From Variovorax sp. WS11 (lineage in GTDB: Bacteria; Pseudomonadota; Gammaproteobacteria; Burkholderiales; Burkholderiaceae_C): DNA of 64,000 nt. Below the pieces are notes generated by a model. That model worked only from the letters and a program-made list of their open reading frames with translations, did no database searches and was not told the DNA's origin. The position numbers and the translations under genes are program-made. Shown piece after piece: positions 42,943 to 50,997 of this stretch. The stretch is taken from NCBI RefSeq assembly GCF_010499245.1, contig NZ_JAAGOW010000001.1, positions 744,001 through 808,000 on the forward strand. Reading direction: 5' to 3'. Each line of letters starts with the position of its first letter. The stretch's first letter is position 1.

Positions 42943-44421
42943 TCAGGTCGAGAACTTGAGGAACTTGACCGCTTCGAAGTTCACGGCACCGCCGCCCGTG
43001 CGCTTGGTGCTGTAGAACACCACGTAGGGCTTGGCAGTGAAGGGGTCGCGCAGCGTGCGGATGCCCATGCGATCGACGATCGTGTAGGCCTCGCGGATGT
43101 CGCCGAAGGCCAGCGACAGGGAGCCCGTCGCGATGGCCGGCACGTACTGGTCGACGCGCGCCGGGTAGCCCAGGAGGCGATCCGGCTGGCCGGCCTGCAG
43201 GCTCGGTTCCCACAGGTAGCGGTCGCTGGTCGCTTCCTTCATCTTGCGGATGGCGGTGCGGACTTCGCGGCGCATGAGCCAAGTGGCGTTCTGCAGGTAC
43301 TGGTCCTTGAAGGCGCCGATCATGTCCTGCAGCGGGTCAGCCTTGGTCGTGTGGAAGGCGCCGTTGGCGCCGGTCACGACGTGCTCGAACGTGCCCCAGG
43401 TGCGGGTGTCGTCCGCCGTCGCCGCCGTGGCGTAGGCAAACAGGCCGCGCGGCTGGCCGACGCCCGTGCCGGTCGTGAAACCAGCGCCTTCGACGCGCGC
43501 GAACTTGTCCGCGACCTTGCCGGCGAGCCAGCCTTCGACATCCGTCGCGGCGTCGTCGAGGATCTTCTGCGAAGCCTTGGGCATCGCATACATCTCGTGC
43601 GCCTGGATCTCGTACTTGCCCACTTGCGGGGTGCTGGTGTCCGAGCGGGTGCCCAGTTCCGAAACCCAGCCAGCATCGGCCTCGTTGTTGTCGACGATGC
43701 CCTCGAGCTTGTCGGTGCTGATCGACTGGACGTTGGCCAGTTGACGCATCGTGGACTGCTCGTAGATCTTCGACACCATGCGGCCCACGGTCGACGGGGG
43801 CAGCAGATAGCCGCCATCCGGATCCGAGCCGGCTTGCATGGCCTTGCGCTCGTCGCTGGACAGCGAGTCCATCGGCGTACCGGTCATGACGCGGAAGAAC
43901 GCGTTTTTGTACTCGGTGTAGCCCTTGGCATCCACTTCGGCGGGGGCAGACTTGCCCTTGCTTTGGAAGTCGGCGCGCAGCATCAGGTTGAACTGCTTGA
44001 CTTCCGAGGCCAAGTCGGCGGCGGCCTTTGCCTCGGTGTCGTTCTGCGGGCGGCCGGCCTTCTTTTGCAGGTCGTCGATCACGGTCTTGAGTTCGTCGAA
44101 CTTGTCGAGTTCGTCGCTCAGTTTCGCAACCTTGGCCTCGAGGTCGGCAACTGCCTTGCCCTCAGCTTTCGCCTTGATCAGTTCATCGTTGGCCTTCTTG
44201 AATTCTTCGAACGCTTTGCCCTGGCCTTCCAGGACGTTCTTGACTTCGAGCAGGGTGACTTCGCCGGAGCCGACGAACGGCACGGCGCCCGCGGCGGCGA
44301 GGCCTGCGAGCACTTCAGGCGGCAGGTAGTTGACCAGCGGGAAGCCGGCGACGGCAGCGACGGCGGCGATGGCGGCCAGGGCCAGAAGGCCGATGGTCAG
44401 GTGTTGACGGGAGAGTTTCAC
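42943..44421 (-). CDS. HK97-fold major capsid protein
   Basis: A 492-residue capsid precursor. A hydrophobic N-terminus (about residues 9-28 and 37-50) precedes a charged coiled-coil delta/scaffold domain (about 65-130). The HK97 fold follows, with GSDPDGGYLLPPSTVGRM, MYAMPKASQKILDDAATDVE and a C-terminal AYTIVDRMGIRTLRDPFT. The protease gene upstream should cleave the delta domain. GTG 44421 is chosen as start because AAAGGAA lies nine bases before it. Confidence 0.92.
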   Translation of the reverse strand: MKLSRQHLTIGLLALAAIAAVAAVAGFPLVNYLPPEVLAGLAAAGAVPFVGSGEVTLLEVKNVLEGQGKAFEEFKKANDELIKAKAEGKAVADLEAKVAKLSDELDKFDELKTVIDDLQKKAGRPQNDTEAKAAADLASEVKQFNLMLRADFQSKGKSAPAEVDAKGYTEYKNAFFRVMTGTPMDSLSSDERKAMQAGSDPDGGYLLPPSTVGRMVSKIYEQSTMRQLANVQSISTDKLEGIVDNNEADAGWVSELGTRSDTSTPQVGKYEIQAHEMYAMPKASQKILDDAATDVEGWLAGKVADKFARVEGAGFTTGTGVGQPRGLFAYATAATADDTRTWGTFEHVVTGANGAFHTTKADPLQDMIGAFKDQYLQNATWLMRREVRTAIRKMKEATSDRYLWEPSLQAGQPDRLLGYPARVDQYVPAIATGSLSLAFGDIREAYTIVDRMGIRTLRDPFTAKPYVVFYSTKRTGGGAVNFEAVKFLKFST

Positions 44422-44437
44422 AGCGATTCCTTTCGAA

Positions 44438-45088
44438 TCAGGGTTGCAGGAGGTTTTGATTGCGCTTTGAGAGCGCGATGAGTTCGCCCAGCTCCCCGGA
44501 ATCACTCCGGCCACTGACGCTCTTGATGCGGGAGACCAGAGTGGTCGCCTCGCTCTTCGACATGCCACAAGCATCACGCAGGTGGCGTTCGATTTCGGAC
44601 AGGCTGTCAAGCTCCTCGATGGTCTTGACTGCCGAGACGCGCGAAGCGTCATTCATGGGGAAAGTGACCAGACTCAACTCGACCAGGTCAACCTTTTTGA
44701 GAGAGCGAACGCCGGTCACACGGTCGTAACTGTCATCGCGCGAGCGGTAACCGATCGACATGCCGGAAAGCGCGCCCATCTTCATGAGCTCGTATGCCTC
44801 GGCGCCGCGCGCGGTCTTCAGCGCGAGTTGGCCCTTCACTTTCAGGCCGACCGCGTCCTCCTCCATGCTGGTGTAGACACCGATCGGCTCGGCCTGGCGG
44901 TGCTGCCAGAGCATCGCAGGCATGCGGCCGGCGGCCTTCTGGGTGGCCAGGGTTTCGGTGAATGCACCAGGCACGACGATGTCGCCGCCCTTGTCGGTGA
45001 TGTTGAAAATCGACCCGTAGCCCTCGAAGGTGCCGGTATCGCCGTTTGCCTTCAGCTCGCAGCTGAAATCGAGAGTTTTCGTGGTCAT
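44438..45088 (-). CDS. HK97-family prohead protease
   Basis: A 216-residue serine protease of the U35/HK97 prohead family. The N-terminal domain is FEGYGSIFNITDKGGDIVVP. The catalytic His is in MLWQHRQAEPIG, and the Ser lies in GALSGMSIGY near the middle. It removes the capsid delta domain during maturation. It lies between portal and capsid genes, the HK97 order. Confidence 0.9.
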   Translation of the reverse strand: MTTKTLDFSCELKANGDTGTFEGYGSIFNITDKGGDIVVPGAFTETLATQKAAGRMPAMLWQHRQAEPIGVYTSMEEDAVGLKVKGQLALKTARGAEAYELMKMGALSGMSIGYRSRDDSYDRVTGVRSLKKVDLVELSLVTFPMNDASRVSAVKTIEELDSLSEIERHLRDACGMSKSEATTLVSRIKSVSGRSDSGELGELIALSKRNQNLLQP

Positions 45089-45099
45089 TTCTTTCCCTT

Positions 45100-46317
45100 T
45101 CAGACCGCTGCCGGCACAGGTGCAGGCGTGTTCGTCGCGATCGGCAGGACTGCCGCGTCGCCGCCGAACGGATTGAGTTCCTCGAGGCCGCGGACTTCGT
45201 CTTGCGTCATCCACGCGGGCGAGCCGCCGGAGCCGAGAGCCTTCGCGTAGTACTCCGCGCGATCTTTCGCCGCGCCGCGCAGCAGGCCGCCGGCCATGAA
45301 CTTGAAATACAGGCCGGACGCGCGCTCTTTCTTCGTCAGAAGGTGCAGATCGGCCGAGTTTTCGACCCGCGCATACCAGGGCGACAGCGTGTGGACGACG
45401 TGCGAGAGGAACATCTGCTCCGCGCTCGCGTAGGTCGCCGCCTTGTCCGAGTAGCCCACCATGATCGGCATGACGCCGAAGAAGCGGCAAACCTCCTCGA
45501 TTTGGAACTTCCGGGTCTCCAAGTGCTGCGCATCGAGGCCCGACATCGCGGTTGCAAGCCACTTCGCGCCGCGGTCAAGGATCATCGGAGCACCAGCGTT
45601 CTCGGCGCCGGCCATTTCCTTCTCAATCCAGGCCTTCAGCGCCTTGTACTGGTCGGGGCTCAGGTTGCCGTCAACCGAATACGTGCCCGACGTCCGAATT
45701 CCCTTTGCATGCAGCTTCGCGTGTGATTCCTCGGTCGCAATGGCCAGGCCAAGCGCCTCACGCGCGACGTTGAGCACCTCCATGCCAAGCAGGCCGTTCC
45801 AACTGGGCCCCTTGACGTGCCAGATAGATTCGCTCGGGAAGATCCGAACGGCGCCGCTCTTGCCGGTCACCTTGTATTCGATGCTGTAGTCCTCGTTCTG
45901 GACCTTCTCCACCTTGCCCGGGTCCAGCAGGATCATCTCGAGGATCTTGCCGCCGACGCCGCGGTTCAGAAACGCGAAGGCGTTGCCCATCGCCGCATGC
46001 AGGATCAGGGTCTCACGGAACTCGAAGGACGTCGTCCAGTCGTTCGGCGCCGTTGCAACCAGGTCGTACAGCGAGTGATCTTTCGCCGCCTGGATCTTCG
46101 TCAGGCCGTCGACGTCCGCCTCCCGGAACAGCTTGAACGGAACCTGCGCGCCGCCCTGCGACAGCACTTTCAAGCAGGCGAACGCGACCGAAACCTTAAA
46201 CGCGGTCTCCAGGTTGATCGTCTGCCCGGCCTTGGACGCACGACCGCCATAGATCTCGCGGAATAGCTCGAGCGAGTTCGTCGCCTTTCGCGAAAATAGA
46301 CGGTCGAAGAATCGCAT
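45100..46317 (-). CDS. Phage portal protein (HK97 family)
   Basis: A 405-residue portal subunit with SVAFACLKVLSQGGAQVP near the start, NAFAFLNRGVGG and IWHVKGPSWNGLLGMEVLN in the middle. The wing/stem region FQIEEVCRFFGVMPIMVG and ending PAWMTQDEVRGLEELNP are family typical. It begins one base from the terminase stop. Confidence 0.93.
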   Translation of the reverse strand: MRFFDRLFSRKATNSLELFREIYGGRASKAGQTINLETAFKVSVAFACLKVLSQGGAQVPFKLFREADVDGLTKIQAAKDHSLYDLVATAPNDWTTSFEFRETLILHAAMGNAFAFLNRGVGGKILEMILLDPGKVEKVQNEDYSIEYKVTGKSGAVRIFPSESIWHVKGPSWNGLLGMEVLNVAREALGLAIATEESHAKLHAKGIRTSGTYSVDGNLSPDQYKALKAWIEKEMAGAENAGAPMILDRGAKWLATAMSGLDAQHLETRKFQIEEVCRFFGVMPIMVGYSDKAATYASAEQMFLSHVVHTLSPWYARVENSADLHLLTKKERASGLYFKFMAGGLLRGAAKDRAEYYAKALGSGGSPAWMTQDEVRGLEELNPFGGDAAVLPIATNTPAPVPAAV

Positions 46318-48053
46318 CAGGCGGTTTCCCAGAATGAACGGCCAGAAGCGACCGGATTGAGTGCCATCAGCGACACAGCATCAAAAAGCGCCATGACCGG
46401 ATCGATCTTGGCCTTGCCAGACGCCTGCTTCGTGATCGAAATCGCGTTGCCGTTGTCGACAGTCCTTGCATTTCCGACACACCAGGCCATCAGCGGCCGG
46501 GACCCATGCACCAACTCGCCGCCGGCCACCTTGCGCTCGGTGGTTTTCACCGCGCCGTTGAGCTTCCAGCCCTGCTGAATCGCGACGATGTGGTCCTCGT
46601 TGAAGTCTCTGGCGACCAAGGCGTCGACGATGTCCGTGATGCCGGCGCCATCGACTCCGATTCCCAGTTTTTCCGGGAGTAGACCGGCTTCTCGGACCTT
46701 GCAAACGATGCCGACGACCTGGGAAACGTCTAACCCGGGCCGCTGCACGATCGTCAAATCCCGTTCCTTCTGGAAGTCCAGTAGCCGAGGCGCGATCTCC
46801 TTGCGCCGCTCGAGCGCTATCTCATGCACCCAAGCATGACCCCAATGGAGCCAACGCTTGCGATGGACCGTATGCGCCGCTACTAGCTCGCCGGTATCCG
46901 GGTCGTTCTGCTCCGGCACTTGAATCTCTGTCGCCTCGGATTCGCGGCCGACGACCGCGACACCCAGCATGTCGTCCAGCCCGCCGCCGTCGATGCCGAT
47001 AACAGCAACCTCGCAGCGCTTCAGTAGCGCCTGCAGCGTCAACCCCGACTCGCCTGACGCCTCCCAGAAATCCGCGCCGGCCCATCTGTCGCTGCGGAGG
47101 TTTAGGCCGATCTCGACGTTGAGGTGCTTCGCGAGGAACTTCTGGAACGACCCGTCCTGCTTGGCCTGGTGCTTCTTGAGGTTGTCCTCGAGCCATTCCT
47201 TGCTGACCGACCGCCCCATGTTCGGGTTGGTCACGTAGAAGTTCTCGGTCAGCATGTAGCCCTTTGAGGCCAGCATCGCTGGCGGGAACTCATACAGCAC
47301 GCCGAGCGACTTCTTGTCCTCGATCTTGCCGTCCCGCACATCGCGGTAGTAGTCCAGCTTCTCCTTGAACACACCGGCCGGCGGCTCCTCGCTCTGCGTG
47401 GACAGGTAGATGACCCATCCCTCCTCGCGAGACACTTGGCCGCCCGTCGCCTCCATGAACATGCCGCTTGCATTGGCCCGGCTGCCGAAAATCCAGTGCT
47501 CGTCGACCAGCACCTTGCCGGACTTCTTGCCCGAGACCGTGTCGGTGTCCGCAGCCACCACCTTGAGCGACGCCTTGGAGACCCGGTGCGTGATCGTCCG
47601 GATGTGGTCCTGGACGTGGAACAGGGCTGCGAGCTCCTCGTCGGCGCGCACCATGCCGGCGGCCGGCTTGAAACTGTTGTCCGCAACCTCCTTGGTCGGC
47701 GCCAAGATCAGGTGCTCCTCTTCCTCGCGCCAGCACAGGATGACCGCCGTCAGCATGATCCCGGCCGCGATCGTCGATTTCGTGTTCTTCTTGCTGATCA
47801 ACAGGAAGAATTCCCGGATCAGCTGCTTCCCCGCCTCCGCGTCATAGGCGCCGAAGATGGCGCCGACGAAGTCAAAGACCCATTGCTCGCTGCACTCGCC
47901 GAACGTCGGCTTGCCCGGAAGGTCCGTGACGCGCAGCTGTTTGAAGATCGCAAGCGCCTGCTCAGCCTGGTCCGGGAAGATCGGCGCCGGAATAATCGAG
48001 CGCCCCTCGATCAGCCGGCGCTCCCAATCAACGCAGGCTGTCGTCCATTCCAC
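46317..48053 (-). CDS. Terminase large subunit
   Basis: A 578-residue packaging motor of the HK97-type terminase family. The ATPase P-loop is SKKNTKST near residues 87-94, with Thr in the place of the usual Gly. Walker B is VLVDEH near 181-186. The nuclease domain shows GIDGGGLDDMLG and DPVMALFDAV acidic clusters. It couples DNA translocation with cos cutting, acting with the small subunit and the neighbouring HNH protein. Confidence 0.92.
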   Translation of the reverse strand: MEWTTACVDWERRLIEGRSIIPAPIFPDQAEQALAIFKQLRVTDLPGKPTFGECSEQWVFDFVGAIFGAYDAEAGKQLIREFFLLISKKNTKSTIAAGIMLTAVILCWREEEEHLILAPTKEVADNSFKPAAGMVRADEELAALFHVQDHIRTITHRVSKASLKVVAADTDTVSGKKSGKVLVDEHWIFGSRANASGMFMEATGGQVSREEGWVIYLSTQSEEPPAGVFKEKLDYYRDVRDGKIEDKKSLGVLYEFPPAMLASKGYMLTENFYVTNPNMGRSVSKEWLEDNLKKHQAKQDGSFQKFLAKHLNVEIGLNLRSDRWAGADFWEASGESGLTLQALLKRCEVAVIGIDGGGLDDMLGVAVVGRESEATEIQVPEQNDPDTGELVAAHTVHRKRWLHWGHAWVHEIALERRKEIAPRLLDFQKERDLTIVQRPGLDVSQVVGIVCKVREAGLLPEKLGIGVDGAGITDIVDALVARDFNEDHIVAIQQGWKLNGAVKTTERKVAGGELVHGSRPLMAWCVGNARTVDNGNAISITKQASGKAKIDPVMALFDAVSLMALNPVASGRSFWETA

Positions 48054-48055
48054 GG

Positions 48056-48445
48056 TCAGACCTTCCTACCGCCTGCAGCCACCAGTTTCGGCGGCGCGGA
48101 CGGCGCGAACCGGCTGGCCACCTTCTTCGCGGCCTCGTTGCGCTCATCCTTCTTGCCGCTCTCGCCCTTCTTGGCATGGACGTAGGGCGCAGCCAGGGAA
48201 GCGGCCTGCATCCGGCGGGCCTTGTCTTCCGAGCCGTCGCGCATGACCTCCAGCAGGTAGTCAAGCGGCGTCAGTGCCGACAGGTCAGCCGCCGGAGTGG
48301 GCGCCACTGGTTCAGCAGGCTTCTCCTGCCCGAACGGCCACGCCGAGTCCTTCTTGAGTCCGTCCTTGTCCACCTTCGCCGGCCGATCCGCTGCCGGTTT
48401 CTTGGGCTTCCTGCCCGCTCCTGGTCGGGCTCCGCCCCTTGGCAT
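48056..48445 (-). CDS. Terminase small subunit
   Basis: A 129-residue protein. The start (MPRGGARPGAGRKPKKPAAD) has the Gly/Arg/Lys-rich opening seen in many terminase small subunits. A helical segment (LTPLDYLLEVMRD) follows, with a basic end (KKVASRFAPSAPPKLVAAGG). ATG 48445 is taken over an in-frame start at 48496, which falls inside an inverted repeat. Confidence 0.85.
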   Translation of the reverse strand: MPRGGARPGAGRKPKKPAADRPAKVDKDGLKKDSAWPFGQEKPAEPVAPTPAADLSALTPLDYLLEVMRDGSEDKARRMQAASLAAPYVHAKKGESGKKDERNEAAKKVASRFAPSAPPKLVAAGGRKV

Positions 48446-48470
48446 TTTCTGAATCCTTTGATAAAACCTA

Positions 48471-48610
48471 TTGAATTCGAACCCCCTCGAATTCAAACAA
48501 CGCGATTTTTTCTCTGCGTGCTTAGGACATGCGGTCTAGGGCGAAAAGGGTCCAAAGATCGACCCTCCCCCTCCCCGTCAGGTTTCCGGTGCATCGATGT
48601 GGTGCATCGA
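48471..48610. other. Candidate cos / terminase-binding region
   Basis: Between the HNH and small-terminase genes there is a perfect ten-base inverted repeat (TTGAATTCGA/TCGAATTCAA, six-base spacer, 48471-48496). A T-run and a C-rich stretch follow, then two direct copies of GGTGCATCGA (48588-48597 and 48601-48610). Cos sites of HK97-like phages lie in this interval. The exact cleavage point cannot be read. Confidence 0.5.
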
Positions 48611-48612
48611 CC

Positions 48613-48969
48613 TCAGTTCACCTGACCATTCCGCTCTGCCGCCTCGATGCGCTGCTTGTGGGCGCTGTGGTGGTGGGCACAGAGGCTCTGCCAGTTGTTG
48701 CGATCCCAGAACAGGGTCATGTCGCCTCGAAAGGGCACGATGTGGTCGACCACTGTGGCCACCGTGACCCGGTCATCGAGCTCCTCGCACATCACACACA
48801 GGGGATGAGCCTTGAGCCAGCCCTCTCGAGCCTGCTGCCACTTGTACCCATACCCGCGTTGAGTGCTGGTCTTGCCTGCCCTCCATGAGTCAGGGTCAGC
48901 GCTCTTCAGCGTGGCCACCCGATTGGTGCTCAGGCTCCCTAGCCTGGGCTTGAGGGTAGTGAGCTTCAT
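48613..48969 (-). CDS. HNH endonuclease of the packaging module
   Basis: A 118-residue HNH protein with CVMCEELDDRVTVATVVDHI (first half of the motif), the N of RNNWQSLCAHHHSAH and the terminal His cluster. Such proteins, like HK97 gp74, sit next to the terminase in cos phages and are needed for specific cos cleavage. This is established for HK97. It overlaps the next small gene by four bases. Confidence 0.9.
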   Translation of the reverse strand: MKLTTLKPRLGSLSTNRVATLKSADPDSWRAGKTSTQRGYGYKWQQAREGWLKAHPLCVMCEELDDRVTVATVVDHIVPFRGDMTLFWDRNNWQSLCAHHHSAHKQRIEAAERNGQVN

Positions 48970-49178
48970 CCCTTGAGCACGTCGATCACGTCCAGCAGCT
49001 TCCTGTTCGCAACCAGCAGGGCCTCGATGCTCCCGTTCTGGACCTCTACCAACTCCATCAGGCTACCGATAAGCCTTGCTGCTTCACCGGGTAGGCTGTC
49101 TAGCTCCTTCTGCAGGGCGTTCATGTCTGCGATGAAGGATGTAGCGGAGGACATGGGGCGCTCCTTGTGTTGTGCCAT
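48966..49178 (-). CDS. Small coiled-coil protein, 70 residues
   Basis: It consists almost wholly of one predicted helix (ADMNALQKELDSLPGEAARL and LMELVEVQNGSIEALLVANR). It is coupled to the HNH gene by ATGA overlap. A shorter start at 49154 (MSSATSF) is possible. No family is recognised; it may be an accessory to packaging or a small regulator. Confidence 0.6.
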   Translation of the reverse strand: MAQHKERPMSSATSFIADMNALQKELDSLPGEAARLIGSLMELVEVQNGSIEALLVANRKLLDVIDVLKG

Positions 49179-49433
49179 CCCATCGGGCTACCCTTTCGGG
49201 CTGGGTGCTGCCGGTCGCGATACCCTTGATGGCCGTGTCGCAGTGGCGTGGAGACTGACGCCATTTACCCGTGGCGAACGCGCTCAAGTTGCGCGACTGA
49301 GTCGGGGTGGTGAATTCGGAAGCCCGCTTGTCGCAGGCGGCAGAGATCAGGGCTTGCATCGGGCCGACTCCGGTCCTGCGCTTGGCTCCGACCAACGCGC
49401 GGCAAGATGAGGGCTCTGGCTGTCACCGAAACT

Positions 49434-49514
49434 TGGTGCGATGGCTGGATTCGAACCAGCGACACGACAGCCGGGATTGGCCCGGCCGGGCTCTGACCGC
49501 TGAGCTACACCGCA
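49434..49514 (-). tRNA. tRNA-like gene, amino-acid identity unresolved
   Basis: On the minus strand TGCGGTG pairs with CATCGCA as a seven-base acceptor. TA, D-arm GCTC-AGCGGTCA-GAGC and T-arm GCTGG-TTCGAAT-CCAGC are canonical, and CCA is encoded. The middle is abnormal: 29 bases lie between D and T arms instead of about 22. The best stem GCCGG/CCGGC has loop GCCAATC, lacking U33, and there is no proper discriminator base. It may be a degenerate or unusual phage tRNA (CAA anticodon by position). The surrounding stretch 49179-49621 has no protein gene. Confidence 0.5.
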
Positions 49515-49621
49515 GAAGCGAAAAAGTCCACCCCAAAGGAGGGGGGTATATCGGATGCCAGGAACCTCCCTAAGCTGCCGCTTCTCCACGAAAATCGCCA
49601 CAAACTCCGAGGGGTGCCGAC

Positions 49622-50410
49622 ATGGCGGCTGACCAAGATTCACCGGCCAACTCGGTCGGCATTGTGATTGCGATGAATGACGTCGGTCGGCGACTCGCGG
49701 GGATTGAGGCGTCTTTAGCTTCCAAGCAGTCGGACTCCCCTAAGTCCAACACGGCACTCCTTGAAGTGCTGAAGGTGTTGTTTGGCGGTTGGCCTGCCTT
49801 CGCTTTGATTCTTCTCCTACTTTTCTACGTCCCACTTCGAGACGCGTTGAATGAGATTCCGGACAAAGTACGGAAAGCTAGGAATATCAGCGTCGGAACC
49901 ATTTCACTCCAGTCCACGATAAAGGACGAGGCGGTGAAGCTCGGCACGCCCAACCTAGCCAATACTGTGCCGCGCCTGTCAGCTGATGCGACGTACATGC
50001 TCTTGCACGCTCCGGCAGATTCATGGGGCCTTATTGGCATGTATGAGCGCGTGAAGGGAGAGGGCTACTACTCCATCGAACTTCCGAATATTGCCGGCTT
50101 CACAGCGCTAGAGGAATTGCAACGGCACCAGTTGATCGACCTAGGTGGATTTGTCGACGACAAGGAGGTAACTCTCGAACAAGCTGCGAAAGCGCTCACA
50201 GAGTTCCGCAAATCACATCCTGCCGATGAATATCAGACAAAGACGAAGAATCGAGTTCGGTGGGTGTTCCACAAGCACGTCCCAACAACGACCGTTATTC
50301 CAAGTTTCACCTGGGAACTTACCCCCCTGGGAGCGAAGGCGGTCGAGGTGGTTGCTAGTGCAGTTCATGCCGAACTGCAAAGAGAGCAGACACCTACCGA
50401 GAAAAAGTGA
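49622..50410 (+). CDS. Membrane-anchored hypothetical protein, 262 residues
   Basis: It has an N-terminal polar segment, one transmembrane helix (about 54-71, GGWPAFALILLLLFYV) and a cytoplasmic or periplasmic domain of about 190 residues. A helical pattern like a winged helix lies near FTALEELQRHQLIDLGGFVD. It is transcribed against the phage late genes and its codon use is more A/T-rich, as for a moron. No family is recognised. Its 3' end overlaps the convergent gene by 17 bases. Confidence 0.68.
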   Translation: MAADQDSPANSVGIVIAMNDVGRRLAGIEASLASKQSDSPKSNTALLEVLKVLFGGWPAFALILLLLFYVPLRDALNEIPDKVRKARNISVGTISLQSTIKDEAVKLGTPNLANTVPRLSADATYMLLHAPADSWGLIGMYERVKGEGYYSIELPNIAGFTALEELQRHQLIDLGGFVDDKEVTLEQAAKALTEFRKSHPADEYQTKTKNRVRWVFHKHVPTTTVIPSFTWELTPLGAKAVEVVASAVHAELQREQTPTEKK

Positions 50411-50679
50411 CCTTAGCCCGTCCTGCGTACTTCTTGTTGAGGTAGGCCAGCAGCGCCAGTTCCACGGCAGGCGGGATCACCGCACCACCGATCTTCACCT
50501 CGGCCTCGATCTCGATGTCCTGGGCCAGGGCGATCATGTGCAGGCGGATGGTGTTCGGCTGGCCGACACCGATCGACACGTCGACGCCTGTCAGCTTCTT
50601 GACGGGCTCGCCGTCAATGAGAACCTGAGTGCCTTGGCCGACGCCCGTCAGGCGATGTGATCTTGATGGTTGATACCAT
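50394..50679 (-). pseudogene. Small phage protein gene with an apparent +1 frameshift
   Basis: ATG 50679 with GAGG upstream opens MVSTIKITS, then the frame is lost. From about 50650 the next frame continues naturally as LTGVGQGTQVLIDGEPVKKL and on to DIEIEAEVKIGGAVIPP. Removing one C in TCGCCTGACG joins both into a ~94-residue protein of a recurrent phage type. Unjoined, only a GTG-started 61-residue piece remains. It is either a real mutation or a base-call error. Confidence 0.6.
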
Positions 50680-50707
50680 GCGGCACCTCAAACTTAGGAG
50701 AACGACG

Positions 50708-50911
50708 ATGGCAGGACTTACCAACATGCAGGCTTACACGAATGCGTGCGAAATCATCAAAGAAGCAGCCGGTGGTGGAGCATTCAAACTGAATGGGCCA
50801 AGCGCCAACACAGACTTGGAGGTGTCCAAGAAGGCAGCGGAACGTGATGCCGCATACCTTGGCACGCTGATCAACAGCTTGGCTAAATCGATAACCGCGA
50901 AGACTGAATAA
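50708..50911 (+). CDS. Small hypothetical protein, 67 residues
   Basis: AGGAGA lies eight bases before ATG 50708. The product begins MAGLTNMQAYTNACEIIKEA and has a Gly-rich bend, then a helical end (GTLINSLAKSITAKTE). It has no membrane segment or known motif. It is divergent from the frameshifted gene and within the accessory island. Confidence 0.6.
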   Translation: MAGLTNMQAYTNACEIIKEAAGGGAFKLNGPSANTDLEVSKKAAERDAAYLGTLINSLAKSITAKTE

Positions 50912-50997
50912 GATAGCCCGTCGGGCCGGGGCAACTACGGGCAACTGCAAAGTATCGACGGAGGAGACGGCAGACGCGGGGGTTTGCGATGCGGCCG

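Noticed and set aside
49307..49643. Small open frames on both strands around the tRNA-like gene
   Set aside because: They are translations of the tRNA arms and show no protein features.
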